DNA from: Volvox africanus
Lineage: Eukaryota > Chlorophyta > Chlorophyceae > Chlamydomonadales > Volvocaceae
DNA: 64,000 nt
NCBI GenBank assembly: GCA_030268105.1
Contig: BSDZ01000027.1
Coordinates: 747,001-811,000 of the forward strand
Direction of reading: 5' to 3'
Position numbers and translations under genes: made by a program. The notes beneath the pieces were generated by a model. The model searched no databases. It saw nothing but the letters and a program-made list of their open reading frames with translations, and was not told the origin of the DNA. Of this stretch, positions 24,308 to 36,594 are shown one piece after another; position 1 is the stretch's first letter; the number at the start of each line of letters is the position of its first letter.

Positions 24308-27300
24308 TCAACGCGCTGTAATCGGATCCACCCAGGCATTGTACACTTGCACGACACCCGAGGGGCCGATGTCGTAACTGATGTAAACGTTCTCCAGTAC
24401 GACATGATACTCGCCCGGTTGAACGCCTTCTGTAACGCTGCTGCCCGGAACCCCGTTATGGACGTCGGGCTGCGGCTGCTGCAGCTGCCTTGGCACTAGG
24501 AGGGGCGGCGTTGGGGCCTTAGGCCGTGTGGTCGGCCCTGCTGTTGCCACGGACTGGGCGGCGGAGGTAGGTCGGACGTTGAGACGTTGGTGCACGGATC
24601 GGATGTCTCGGCTTAGCACCTGGGGCGTGGGGCGCGTCGGCGGTGCCGAAAAAGGACGTGGCCCTGGATAGCGTGACTGGGACAGGCCAGGACACCGCAA
24701 ACAAGGTGTTTAGAAAACAATACAAGACGTTGTTCTTACATCATGTAATCATCCCTTTACAAGAGTTGACCGACCGCACCAGAAGATAAGGTTGTTACCC
24801 TAGATGGTCCTTAGGGTTCTCTATATTACTACGTAAAATAATACTATCCTGTGCTTCGATTCCTTCTGGCGACAAAATACACGAATACTCCGATGTTAAG
24901 TGCGTGACATTAAATATCAAAACCCAACAAAACCCAACTAGAAAGCATATCATCATTGGCGATGGGGTAACCCGCCTATTCCGCCATTTCCCCGTACCTG
25001 CCGTACAAGCTCCAAGTACTGCTCTGCAGAGCTGTACATCGAGTGAGCCTTACGAGCCTGCCACGCGCGCATCAGTGCATCTTGCGCCGTCTGGTCCATC
25101 ACCACCTCCCGCACCGCCAGCGGCTCCTCCTCTGCCTCCGCCTGACCAGGATCCAGAATCCAAATCGATGATCGTGTTAAAAAGAAATAAAAAATGTTAA
25201 AACATAGTTTTCTTATCGAGATGTATGGATTTCTCCCTAAAAGACCCTAAAACCAGAACCCGACCCCAACAGCTTAGGCGTCAAGCCCGCTTACCACTAC
25301 CAAGCTGTGTATCTTTCACACCAACCACCCGATATTCCTCTCGTTTTCCCCCAAAACACTCCACACGATTATGTAATGCGAGGAAGAAGCCCAATACCTG
25401 GACCCCTACCTGGACCCAGGACGGCGCCTTCGCGGCCGGTAGGCAATCACAGAACGGCACGTAGGGCTTAATGTCGAGGACTGGGGAGCCGTCCACGATG
25501 TCCGCACCGCCCAGCAACAGGGAGTTGCCCTGGTGGTGGTGGTGATGGCGATAAGAGTGGTGATGGTGTTGGTGATCGTGATGGTGGTGGATGTGATGGT
25601 AGATGTGATGGTGGTCTTGATAAGAGTGATGTTGTTGGTGGTAGTGATAGCGGTGGTGGTGATGGTTGTGATGGTGATGATGGCGGTGATGGTGATGATG
25701 GCGGTGGTGGTGAGACCCGGACGGCAGAACCGGAGTCAAGACGCCAAAGACTGGGGGACCCACAGGTCCGTGAATCGACCGGGAAGTTCAGGAAATCGGC
25801 GGAAGTTTGGAAGTAGAGGAAGTAGAGGAAACCGGCGTTTGGAAGTTTGAAAGGCTGGCCACATAATGCATTGCCCCCCTAAACCCATAAGACACATATA
25901 CACACATACACAGGCTCCCACACACATACAGAGACTCTCTACTCCAAACAAAAACAGATAAGGACACACACAGACGCACACACCTCAAGCCCGATGATTC
26001 GGGCGGTGCTCAGTCCGATGGGTGAGGGGCGGTGCGGCGAGCGGGTGGCCAGAACCCCCATGCGCGCCCCGTTGAGGCGGGGGACGTGGATCTTTGCCTT
26101 CAGGCCAGAGCGGTCCGTAGACAGGTACTTGGCTAGGTCTAGCAAGACCGAGGGGTGGTGGGAGGGAATATTTGAAGAGTGCGTGTGGAAGGCGGGAAAG
26201 TCCGGAATCCGGCAAAAGCATAGGCAAGATCAAGGGACACACATATACACATAGATGTATACATAAGTTTACGTACGACGTACAATAAGCTTACGCATAC
26301 ACATACACACACAAAAACGTAAACACAAACGTGTTAATATAATGAATTCGTTGCTTCGGATGCCCAACAGGACGAACACGGACGTCTTTGTGAAAGAAAT
26401 AAGAACCGCAAATCTGCAAACATACACAACCACCTTGCAGTTGCAGTATTCCTTTTTACTCTTCCTCTATCTCCACCCTAAAACCGTATATATAAAAATA
26501 AAACACACACACACACATATATATGTATATACAAATATATACATATATATGTATATATATACATACTTTTTTTAAACCGCACAACAAAACATCCCACTAG
26601 ATGTGGGAAGGCGCCCCTCAAGGACGCGCCATATGGCAGGGTCAGGATGCCGTACGTGCCTGTATTCGCATGGAAGACGTACAGCACCCAGCAGTGGGTA
26701 TACTGATGGAGACCCTCAAGGCACGCGGGTGGCACGTTGTTGCAGAGGACCAAGCGAGCTCGTGCCGCGGGGACTAGCTGTGGTTGCCGCGGCGTTCCGT
26801 TTCTGCGAGATAATGAATTGCGGCAGTTGGGACACAATCACATTCAGAAACGACCCAAAGAATAAAAGTGTCATAAAGTGTGCCGGGAAGTCCCACAGAC
26901 AGGTAACGTACAGTGCCATCGATACCGATAATGGCTACGAAGGGAATGTCGTCCCAAACTTACACCGGTAAACTACCCGGAGCGGCCCATACTGGAGGCT
27001 TCATTACGCAACACAGAGGCCACAAAAAATCCCAATGCTCACCGCTCCGTGAAAACCGATTGCAGGTGACCGATGGGTCGGAAGGGAAACGCCGGCATGG
27101 CGGAACCTGCTGCCGCGAGGGCCGCTGCTGCTACTGCCGCGTTTCGTTTCGCATCGAGATGGTGACCGGCGAGCCCCCCAGTAGCCGCAGATGCGACTGG
27201 CGATTTAGGCTCGCTGGCTCCTTCAATCGCCGCTTCCATGTCACCTCTTCCCCGCTGCTCCTTTCCTCGAGCCCCTTGGTGCTGCACATTCTGCTGCGTC

Positions 27301-27843
27301 TCGTCTGCCTCGCGTCCCAACGGTTGGGGTGGACCAGCTGGGCCTGATGCGCCGTCAGTTGTCTTCGTGAGTGGCAACGCCGTCTCCCCGAGATCGGACT
27401 GTGTATCGCCATTTGCTGATGACGCGATGGCTGTAGCCTCGGGCTGTAGCTGCTGCTGTAGCTGCAATCGCTGCAGTTGCACCTTAACGGCCCGGAGTTC
27501 CTGCTCGGCACGGATCCGGCCCACTCGGTCCGCTGTACGCTTCACACGCTCGTGCTCCAGGGACGCCTGTCATGTTGCGGTGGGATGGTTCTCGAATCGC
27601 ATATCACCGATATGATTTCGGGGCTACCACATCAGGAGGTTTCGGCTTCCAAACTGCTTCCTTGATTGACTTGTGGCTAAACATCCTATCCATTATTGGT
27701 ACGGTGCCTCAAGTGAGCTGCCTCTGTTAGTTGAAATGACAGTGCAAATGGTGACCCATGTCCCGTGGGTCGGATGTATCGTGTGTGGTACAAGTTTTGG
27801 TGCTTACCTGTGTCTCTTGCAGCTGCTGTTGAAGGGCAGTCAT
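24308..27843 (-). CDS. TRMO: TrmO/TRMO-type tRNA (adenine37-N6)-methyltransferase
   Basis: Seven exons in phase: 27843-27808 (ATG), 27566-27043, 26802-26660, 26138-25984, 25529-25410, 25141-24998 and 24676-24308, giving 496 aa. The TsaA/YaeB/TrmO core runs from about residue 170: FPFRPIGHLQSVFTERNGTP, then RQPQLVPAARARL, HCWVLYVFHANT, the signature ATRSPHRPSPIGLS and DIVDGSPVLDIKPYVPF. The family uses S-adenosylmethionine to methylate t6A37 of certain tRNAs, giving m6t6A next to the anticodon. A TRMO-like C-terminal VLSRDIRSVHQ is kept. The N-terminal ~165 residues are extra: a Gln/Leu/Arg-rich stretch likely to form a coiled coil (from MTALQQQLQETQ), then Ala-rich linker. Animal TRMO also has an N-terminal extension. 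Intron 3 begins with GC (AATACAG|GCACGT), the only donor that keeps frame there. Confidence 0.9.
25530..25715. repeat. imperfect GGT/GAT trinucleotide repeat
   Basis: Imperfect GTG/ATG-type triplets filling the acceptor side of intron 4 of the TRMO gene. On the minus strand it reads as a His-rich open frame running straight into exon 5, but the exon starts at a CACCAG acceptor (25530) and the His tract matches nothing in the family. Confidence 0.85.
26505..26567. repeat. AC/AT dinucleotide microsatellite
   Basis: (AC)n followed by alternating AT and GTATAT stretches in intron 3 of the TRMO gene (26659-26139). Confidence 0.85.
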
Positions 27844-29190
27844 GAGCCATCTATAAGGTGCATAGGAACAACAAATAGCCTCACACAGCCAGGGCCAGGG
27901 GAATCCAGAACGCCGGGTGAAGAGATGTTATGTGCACCGGCTCTGAACGGGCCGCTGCTTCCTATCATCGAAAAATAATCAAAGTTACATAAATATGATA
28001 CGTTACATGATCACCAAAACCAGTAGCCCATCCTGTATCGCGGCCCCCGTGCCATTCTTGCTTGAGCCCACCAGTCGAATACATAACTCAGCAGCCTCGC
28101 AAGAGGATATTTAAATTGTTCTTCTACGTTCTGGAGCTCTTACTTAAGGCTACCGTTTTGGCGTGCGCACCTCCCATTAACGAATCGCGCGAGCAGGTAA
28201 AATCCCCAGGCTGTGGCGGCGCTGATAGCACACCGCTCCAATACAGATTGACGATCCCATGCCATCGAGCGTCCCTAATGCTTATCGTTTCCTGTCGCTT
28301 TCTCGAGATGCAGACAAACAAAAGCTCACGAATTTTTAAACATTCGCACACAGGCAATTGCCTTTATATATATTAACAGTTTGCAACGTCTTTGGTATGA
28401 TCAAGTGAAGTCGGCGTCAGCTCGGTCAGTCTGGATTCACGATGCCGACGGTGGCTTGTCAGATACGTTTGACTTCCCCTTGCATGCAATAATACTTTTG
28501 AATGGCGCAATTAAGGCGACAGAAGCGTAGCTGGCCCTCGCAGCATAGCGCAGCAAGACTACAGGCATCCAGAGCGTATACCCTGCTAACCGCTCTCGTA
28601 CGACGGGAAACCGGAGGCAATAGTCGACGGCTTCCGCTGTCTGTTTTACTTTGCTTCCTTCAAGCTTGGAGGATCAAAAATAAGAAGGACCTCATCATAA
28701 CACGAACTTTGCTGTCCTAGCTAATTCTGTTAAGTACATAGTTCTGCCTCTTAGGGCCTCGTTACGATCAATGTTCAGGGTTGCCATGATTCGTGACCAA
28801 CACTTGCTGCCGCCCACGAATATTCCGTTCACATATTCTGGCGACACACGTCAGCGAAATGTTCAGCAGTATACAGGAAGTCCTGCTCGTCCATTTCAAG
28901 CAGAGCCGACAGGCGAGATGCCGCAGAGCAGCAACCGTCGCCTTAGTAAGTTATCCGCGGTTGAAAGCTTGGACGCGCATGTGCTGCTGCTCTTAACAGG
29001 CCAATAATTTGGCGTATATATATTTGGCGGGTTGGCAGGATATATATATAACGCCAACCCGCCAGCCATAGCAAAGCCACAGCAACCTTCCGGCAGTACA
29101 GCAAAGATGTGCATGAGTCCGACACTTCTTACACATTTTAAAGGCGCACTAGCTCCGCCAACACAACTGCTCCTGTTACTGCTTGTCGTA
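27844..29190. other. intergenic spacer with a short hairpin
   Basis: About 1.35 kb upstream of the TRMO start and downstream of the OST48 3' end. It should carry the TRMO promoter. No convincing gene was found. A perfect inverted repeat lies at 29026-29063. Confidence 0.5.
29026..29063. repeat. 11-bp perfect inverted repeat around an AT-rich loop
   Basis: GGCGGGTTGGC at 29026-29036 and its exact complement GCCAACCCGCC at 29053-29063, separated by 16 nt made mostly of TATATATA. It could form a GC-clamped hairpin or cruciform, or be what is left of a small inverted-repeat element. Confidence 0.8.
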
Positions 29191-29200
29191 CCGTAATGGA

Positions 29201-29205
29201 TTACA
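29201..29205 (-). terminator. TGTAA polyadenylation signal of OST48
   Basis: TGTAA on the minus strand 87 nt after the stop at 29292. A second TGTAA lies at 29133-29129. Confidence 0.7.
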
Positions 29206-29291
29206 CCCCTGGGGGGCACTGCGTGCCATCACCCTTTCACTCTGGGACTCAATTTTACGTGCCAATAATTTCCTGAAGCCCTTTTTTGTTT

Positions 29292-32200
29292 TTACTTATT
29301 GTACAGGTAGAAGAAGCCAAGTGCGAAGAATCCAACCATGATGGAAATAGCAGACGCGTAGTACGGGTACGCGCATACCAGGAAGCGCTCATACTCATTG
29401 TGCTTGAATGGACGGACTGGCACCTGCAATCCGGCGGCAAATAAACAAAATCTGAATTACAAATGACCTAGACACGGGCTGTAACAGCCAACGACGTTAT
29501 TTTTACTGGTTGTGAACACTTTGTCGACAACTACGATTGGTCGAAGGTGCCGTTGCGGAGATTGTTTCACACAGTGCCTTGTGTAGCATCCAGCGGTGTA
29601 TGTGCGCAATTGCTTTACTCCATTTACTGCTGTCACAACAATACATAAAAGCCATTCCCGGAAGCCCAAAGAAAGACTCGTACCTGGTGCGTCAACTTGA
29701 TATACGAATAGCCGCAATGCGCGTAGTCAATGTAGTACTTGAATACCCCGTAAACATCCGGAACCTGTGCATTGACACACAGAAACACACGTACATACAA
29801 ATGCCACACAACTGCTTGATTACTTTGCTAATATGGGGTGGACCGTGTTAAAAACCCTAAAACCTCTAAAACCCCTCGACGCTTTTTGGGCTTTACGTAT
29901 TCCAGCGCCTGTGTACGGTCCGTGAATGGAAGAAGTGGCAAGTGGAAATCCTGAGCACAGAATAAAGCACACAAATCATTTTTATCGACCAGTCGGCATC
30001 TGATTGACTAGTGCATATCGATTGAATGAATCGATTTATCAATCGACCATCAATAGATGACCTGACCCAAATTGATCATTGGTAGCTATCATTGTTAGTT
30101 GATCCCAACAGTGGGCCTGCAGCCCTGCGTTACCAAACGTTTCCTGATTGCAATTGCTGCAGCATTTCGAACTACCAGGACGCCAAGTGGGCCTCAAGAC
30201 CACCTGAGAAGAATAGACCACACCGGAAGGGCGCACTCAGTCCTTCATGGGCCCCACCCTCCCACGCAAAGAACGAGGTCGGTGAGATCAGTGATTCCGA
30301 TCCTGGTTGGTCACCCCTCGTACGACCTCACCCAGTCGAATGCATAGATCTCGCTATGCTACCCTAGCCCTGCCCCCCCTGTCATCAAACCTTGAACCGC
30401 AGGGAGAAGGTCCCGTTGCCATCGTGCTGGAGTGGCTGCCGAATGTAGGGATTCAGCATGATGAACTCCAGCTGAATGTCATCCGCCCTGTATGCACATC
30501 ATGATCAAATGATACGAGATCAACGAAAGAATCCTTCTGTTTGAGCCAGGTGACCATGCGCCAATCAATCACGCGTCGCCAAATCCAATGCCCAGTAGTC
30601 AGTGCAACCGATGCCCAAAATTCTCCTCTATGCAGGAAGTCCTCGAGGTCTCCAGAAACCAGCTCACTCCACAGTCCACACCCATACGGACGCGCACTCC
30701 TCTTGTCCAACGAAACGCATCTTTCTGTGTCCGTGTCACTATTTCCACTACAAGCCATTTACGTAAGCAGCTGATAACCGACCAAAAATCATAAGCTTGC
30801 AGCTTCCTTATCCGCCCTTCTCTCATAAACCTGCGCTTCAATTGCGTAATCTTTCCTGTTTCCTCCCCCCCCATCAAATGCTTTCCCCAAACCGGATGGT
30901 AAATTGTTCGGTAGAATTCCGGCATGACATACTGTTTGCTTGTTCCAACACATACAAGTACCATCATTCGGCGGAATATCAAATCAGAGAGCCAAACAAA
31001 TAAAGAGATTGCCCTAAAGGCGCCACTTTTATTTATATCCTTGATCCGTACCTAGGGACAAGTACATACCTACGCGCCCACACCTGACCAAACCGGAACC
31101 CAGACCACGGCCCATTACTTACGCGAATGGCTTGGGTACGCCCCCATCGACCTCCACAACGTCGACCAGGAACTCCACGTCATCGTTGACGCGGTACCCC
31201 CATGGCTGCTCGTCCGAGCCCAGCAAGTGATGCCTCATGTTGGACGCCACGAGCACGCCGCGGTCCTGGAACGCCCAGCGAGCCAGCGTGACTGTGAAGG
31301 CCCAGTTGGCCGTATGGGTGCTGCACGAGGATGGGTAGGACGAAATTCCACATGGTTAAAAGTGACGAAGCCAAAGCTGCTCTGGGCAGAGCAATGGTAA
31401 TGTCACCGCACCGTAGCAGTGACGGTATTGCAACATGGATATTGACCGGCCCAGCAAGGGGTAAGTATACGGTCTGACTGCAGTTTGGACTCCAGCTGTG
31501 CGCTTGTGACTAAACATGATGGTGGTATGAACGGCAAAGGGTGCGGGTGCAACCTTACGATATGATTTTATTCATAACTTATGTGCCATGGACATGGCAT
31601 CTTTTGTCCTTTATCACACTGGGCAGCGGTAAGACAAAGATGCAGGCAACCGGTATGCAGGCTCAGCTAGGGCATCGCCTGAAAACCTCACCCTGCCACA
31701 TGGAGAGGCACGGAAAGGGGGGTATAGGCGCGACGGCGCGAGGCAGTGCCGTATATCCTTTGCCGTAGATTCAGTGCCGTGGATTCAGTGACGACCCATC
31801 TCGCATTTTCGACTCCCCGTCAGAGCCCTTGGTGAGCTACTGGCTCAGCCAGTTGCTTATGGTTGCTTTCTTATGCTTCACAATACGAACATTTATATGA
31901 ACCACATGCCACAGACAATTCCACCCTTAACATACGCAGCGGGGTACTGACCCCATGAACCCCATGCAGAGTCGCCTTCAGGAAGACCCACCTGACGCCG
32001 TTGACAGTCACAACAGCATCAAAGAAGTCGTCTGTGAACATCTCCAAGGAGCCAGCTACCACGACACGTGCGTTGTTACGCGCCTGGGCGAAGGAAGGAC
32101 GAGGCCAAAAGCCCTTGGGGATCATCTAAAGGACAAACCGACCGGTGCGAGCATCGGGACTCCGGACAGACTATCACAAGGTTCCGTCACATGCGGGTGC

Positions 32201-33571
32201 AAGAACCGGCACAGCAGTGCCTGGATGCCACAAGGAATCACAGATGAATAGATGGAGGCCGTAAGGAATGCCACAAGGCTTCAATTGGTGAAAATAAAGA
32301 TTTGTTTCGGATTTCGGAAGGGCCTAAGGTGAACGGGCACCAGGCGCACCTGGACAGCTGTGACCAGCGAGATGGATGAGCCGACCATGAGGGACGGCGG
32401 TTCGAGCATGGCCTGCTTAGGCGCATGGCTGTAGGATGTGCTGGGGGCCCCCAGTGCCACGGTCGCCTGTTGTGTCCGGTCCAGTCAAGGCACGACATAA
32501 AGGGCGTGGAGATGGGCTGAAGGTAGGAGAGTTAGACCTAAACGTTCCAGGACATACGGTAGGGTTATAATCCTACATCACGTGTGTTGTTTACAGAAGT
32601 TTAATGTCAACAAAACCGGCAAGATAACATCATGACTCCGTTCCTTCGCCTTCGGTGGTTTATGGCTCTACAAGTTCAGAAATACCACCCTAGGAATACT
32701 ACAAGTTCTGAAATACTACCCTCATGTTATTTCAGATCCTGCCTCGGGCCTTTTTGTGCAAAGCTTCCTTGCACGAGACGGTGCATGAGGGGCGGCTGGT
32801 AACACACACCAGCTGCTTAATTGTACCCACGACTAAATTGCCCTGGATTATTCCGACTTACGAGCTCAGCATCTCCGGGGATAACAGATGCAATGCCGCG
32901 GAATAGCACAGGCTCCTGCCATAGGACAAGGGAAAGGCCCACGGTGAGGAAAGAAACCCTATTGGCCGCACAGGCCCAAGTAGAGAAATACACACCTTGT
33001 ATGGACCTCCAACCATGACGGGCACATCAACAATGTTGCCGCCGGCAATTAGTGTGTGATCCTCCTTGCCGTTCAGAGTGGCATGACTGAAATGGTCATA
33101 GACTTTCGACCCGCGGTCATCAACATCAATGCCGAACTCCGCTGCAAGGTTTCGCATTGACTCTGAGGCGTCCGAGTTCAATGCCATCAAAACATTATGA
33201 CCCGAGTCGACAAAGTCCAGGATGACCTGCCGATCAATCTTGCCGCCAAAGCCTGCGCCGTTGTGCAGCACCAAATGTTAACATGAGTTATACGAAATAT
33301 TATTCTTAGGAAAAGTCCTTGTACCTTCCGTTTGTGGAGCAAAAAGCACCAGATCATCGTAGAGCCAAGTGCCATACTCTTTAAGCTTGAGAGTTGAGTC
33401 TTTCACGCCCTTAACGCTAACATCAAATCCATAATCTCGAAGGGAACCGAAAAACTTAGAGTATTTGTCGGCCGTGTTCACATTTTGCAATAAGACAAGG
33501 ACTGACTTGCTGGCAGAAGTGACGCCTAGGGCTGCCAGAAGGACCAGCGGGAGTAAGAGGGGTCTTGCCAT
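29292..33571 (-). CDS. OST48: OST48/WBP1 subunit of the ER oligosaccharyltransferase
   Basis: Nine exons fit in phase: 33571-33325, 33252-32996, 32915-32862, 32466-32350, 32083-31992, 31320-31123, 30487-30391, 29764-29684 and 29423-29292, giving 424 aa, near the usual family length. It starts with a signal peptide ([20 protein letters not shown]), then [10 protein letters not shown]. Family landmarks include [86 protein letters not shown] and [16 protein letters not shown] single C-terminal membrane helix ([16 protein letters not shown]) ends close to the stop, giving a type I membrane protein with a lumenal body. It is a core non-catalytic subunit of the complex that moves the lipid-linked glycan to Asn in N-x-S/T sites. 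Every junction keeps frame, so the gene looks intact. Confidence 0.95.
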
Positions 33572-36500
33572 GATTGCTTAATTTACTTGCAACTTTAGAG
33601 CGCTATTGCTTTCTTGCCGAGACAACGTACGGCAGGATAATCAGGCTTTCCTACCTTCACAAAAGAATTATACAGCTCCGTTGCTTGTCAATTCAATGGG
33701 TTAACGGGATACATGTTTGCAAGACGGGACTTTCGGAGCCACGCCTGTGGGGTCAGCGCGTCAGCCTGGTACCAAGCTAGTTGCCGCGTGCCGATTCCAG
33801 GACGGTTGCACAATATAAATCATGAACCGAAATTACATTAACCTTACCGACGTTCGTGACATGCTTGACTCCAGAACCATTTGTCGTAGTCCCGGCTTAC
33901 TTTTAGCACCGGTAGGGAAGAATCGGTTAGTCTGCTCCGGGGGCCGTTCGGCCGTACAGGCGAAGGACCCAATTATAACTGACATGTACACAGGTGTACT
34001 ACGTTATAAACAAACTTCACGAGATATTGAACTAAGGAGGCATTCGTGGTTCCCTTACCTTGTTATTCACCAAAGACGACATCTCGAACCATAGCCCGGC
34101 TGGAACCTCTTCGTCCAACACTCTTGGATAGCTCACACCGGTGTACACTGGCTACTTAATAATAACAGTCAGCGAATCGCGACTAGGGCCGCGGAGCTCA
34201 CGGCTAGCCTCAGCCGGAGGCTCAAACGCTCTGGGCCGTCAACTAGTGGAGCCCAGCTTTGAACAATCAAAATCTACCGTGGAACTTCATGCCCCATGAC
34301 AAGGCTGCGGTGCCTGGGGCAAGGTCACAATAATGCGGCAGCAGCTATATGTTAAGGTGAACAACCAGCTAGATATGGAATAACGCGCTATCAACCCGGA
34401 GCGTCTCAGGCTGCAAGTTATGAGCTTATGAACCTTGCTCCTTTGGAAGGGTAGGGTGGACAACTGCCTTCAATTGGCTGGCAGGTTGGCAGCAACGATT
34501 GTTAGTCGGCCATGCGTAGATATTTCAGCAGGAGCAGCCCACGCACAGGTGCCCTTTGAAGTATGCTAATCATAGCAGCAGCATGCTGGGTTACGTGCAT
34601 GTATCGACCTTGGGGTGGCTCGCCCATTAAAGGTGAGGTTGGCCTATGCGATTGGTTTGGGTCACAGTTGAGCTATAGTAGTCGTATGTTGTACGGCACA
34701 CACAAAGCACACACCCGGGACCTCGGACAACGTGGCTTTTAATTGGGAATTATGACACGAACACGTACGGGCTGGAAGTGAAAGACAGTTGCTGGACGAG
34801 CAACGAAAAGCTGAGAACCATATTAGAAGATTACAAAATGTTCATCGTATTCCAGGAATAAGGAGCGCAGCACTCTTGAACATGAGGGGGACATTTAGTG
34901 AAGAAGAGATACTGACATTTGGCAGAATGGCAGACCGCTTCAGCAGCAGTATAAGTAGTAAAACGACAAGGCAAAGCAGCAACCCAATAGGACAAGTCCG
35001 TACTTGACGAGCTTCTGGGACGCCCTGCTGGTGAGGCTGCAGCTGACCTGGTGGACAGGTATGATGATCCTGGAATCCTGCCACGCAAGTACAATCTAGA
35101 GGCAGAAGTTAAACTGGCCCCAGGAAGGCCGTATGCTTGGAAAACTAACAGGGTGAGACCTGCTAAGAGCACATACTGGCTGCAGAGGGCTAATGACAGA
35201 GGGACGAAGTGTCGTCCAGAGGATCAGACAAAGAATATAAAGATATATAATCACGCACGACGGGCTTGCATGAAGAATGAGAACAAGGGGAATCTAGGGG
35301 ACAGATATGAGGGGAACCTATAAGGAGTGCAGATTTGGTTGATTGGAGAACAGTTCAGCACTGTGCTCAGCAGAGATGCCCAATAGTCCATACAATAGGG
35401 GACATGATTACTCATCTTATTAGTCAGCTTGCACGAAAGCAAGCGAATATTGCCATTTCCCAGCCCCAACTGGACCGAGGGTGGGGTCAGTCACCACTTT
35501 TCTCATCCCTGATTTTTCAGCTCGCCTTATCAGGGAATGGGGCATGGGCGGAGAAGAGTCCCAGCAGGCTTACTGTGATAGCCTTTCGGCAACCATCACA
35601 TGTACGAATATAACGAATGGGCCCCAGAGGCACCTTTAGGGCACCAGAGATGGCGAGGATGCATGGCGGGTTTCTGAAAGGGATCAAACTAGCCATAACG
35701 ATATCTGAGTAGGAAAGGGAGATCCCTGAGTCATGAGTTGCGTGAAATCAAGTGATTATCTGCCATTGTTGATGGAAGATGTGATAGTCGGAATTAAACC
35801 AACTGCCGGTTTGGAAGCAACCGCACGGTATCGCCAGTCAAACGTGGATGACTTGAGGAACTCTAACCATCTCGCCCGGCGACGAAATATGGCGGCGGTG
35901 TGGGGTACGCAATGCTCCCTATATATTCTCTTCTACTGCTGCTTCCAGGTGCTTCCTCTCTTTTCTCACGCCTCGCGTTTGCGGATATGCCTATTGCGAT
36001 ACAGCTACTTTTCTCTTGTGCTCTCCATCATCTTGCTGAAACTCGTGGTCCTTGGAGCTTTATGGCTCATTTGGCTTTGTGACCTCTTGCGTGCTTGTAA
36101 CATCCAACATGCCACATAGTACGGCAATGCCAAACAGACGTGCATCTTATCTTTTCCGGGCTAATGTCTTCTTTACATTCATCTACCATATAATAATACG
36201 TGCTTCTTAAGGTGGGCGTCTGCTTGCGCACAACGTGAGGCTTCATTGCTTGCGGGGTTGATTGACACATGGGTCGGTAACCCGGTTAGCAACACCTTCA
36301 GCAAATTGCGGCTAAAAATGTTGGATAAGGAGGAATCTTGTGGTGAATTCAGGGAATCACTGGATGTATTCAATGGGGGTTCTTATTTTTGCTGCACAAC
36401 TTGTGCCGCAGCTGTATGCTGAATATTCTGCAATGTTGTTCTATTTTCTTGAGTAATGAATTTTCCTTTATAGTCATAATACCAGTATCTCTTTTGTGAA

Positions 36501-36594
36501 AGCAAATGTAACTGTGTTGGTCGATCATCCAGACCCTGGGCCGAGGCTTTGTTGCTTTTGCTAGTTAGCTTCCCCGTCCTGCAAACGACTGAAC
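33572..36594. other. spacer with decayed coding-like patches
   Basis: About 3 kb between the divergent OST48 and PHD genes. From 34789 to about 35610 the plus strand reads protein-like in pieces broken by frameshifts and stops (for example LLGRPAGEAAADLVDRYDDP then WKTNRVRPAKSTYWLQRAND). A second plus-strand patch lies near 36206-36404 (SNTFSKLRLKMLDKEESCGE). No domain was recognised. Both look like relics of a gene or transposable element. The rest holds nothing I can name. Confidence 0.4.

Noticed and set aside
25530..25763. His-rich minus-strand frame leading into exon 5 of TRMO
   Set aside because: It is intron sequence made of imperfect triplet repeats. A CACCAG acceptor at 25530 marks the exon, and the family has no such His tract.
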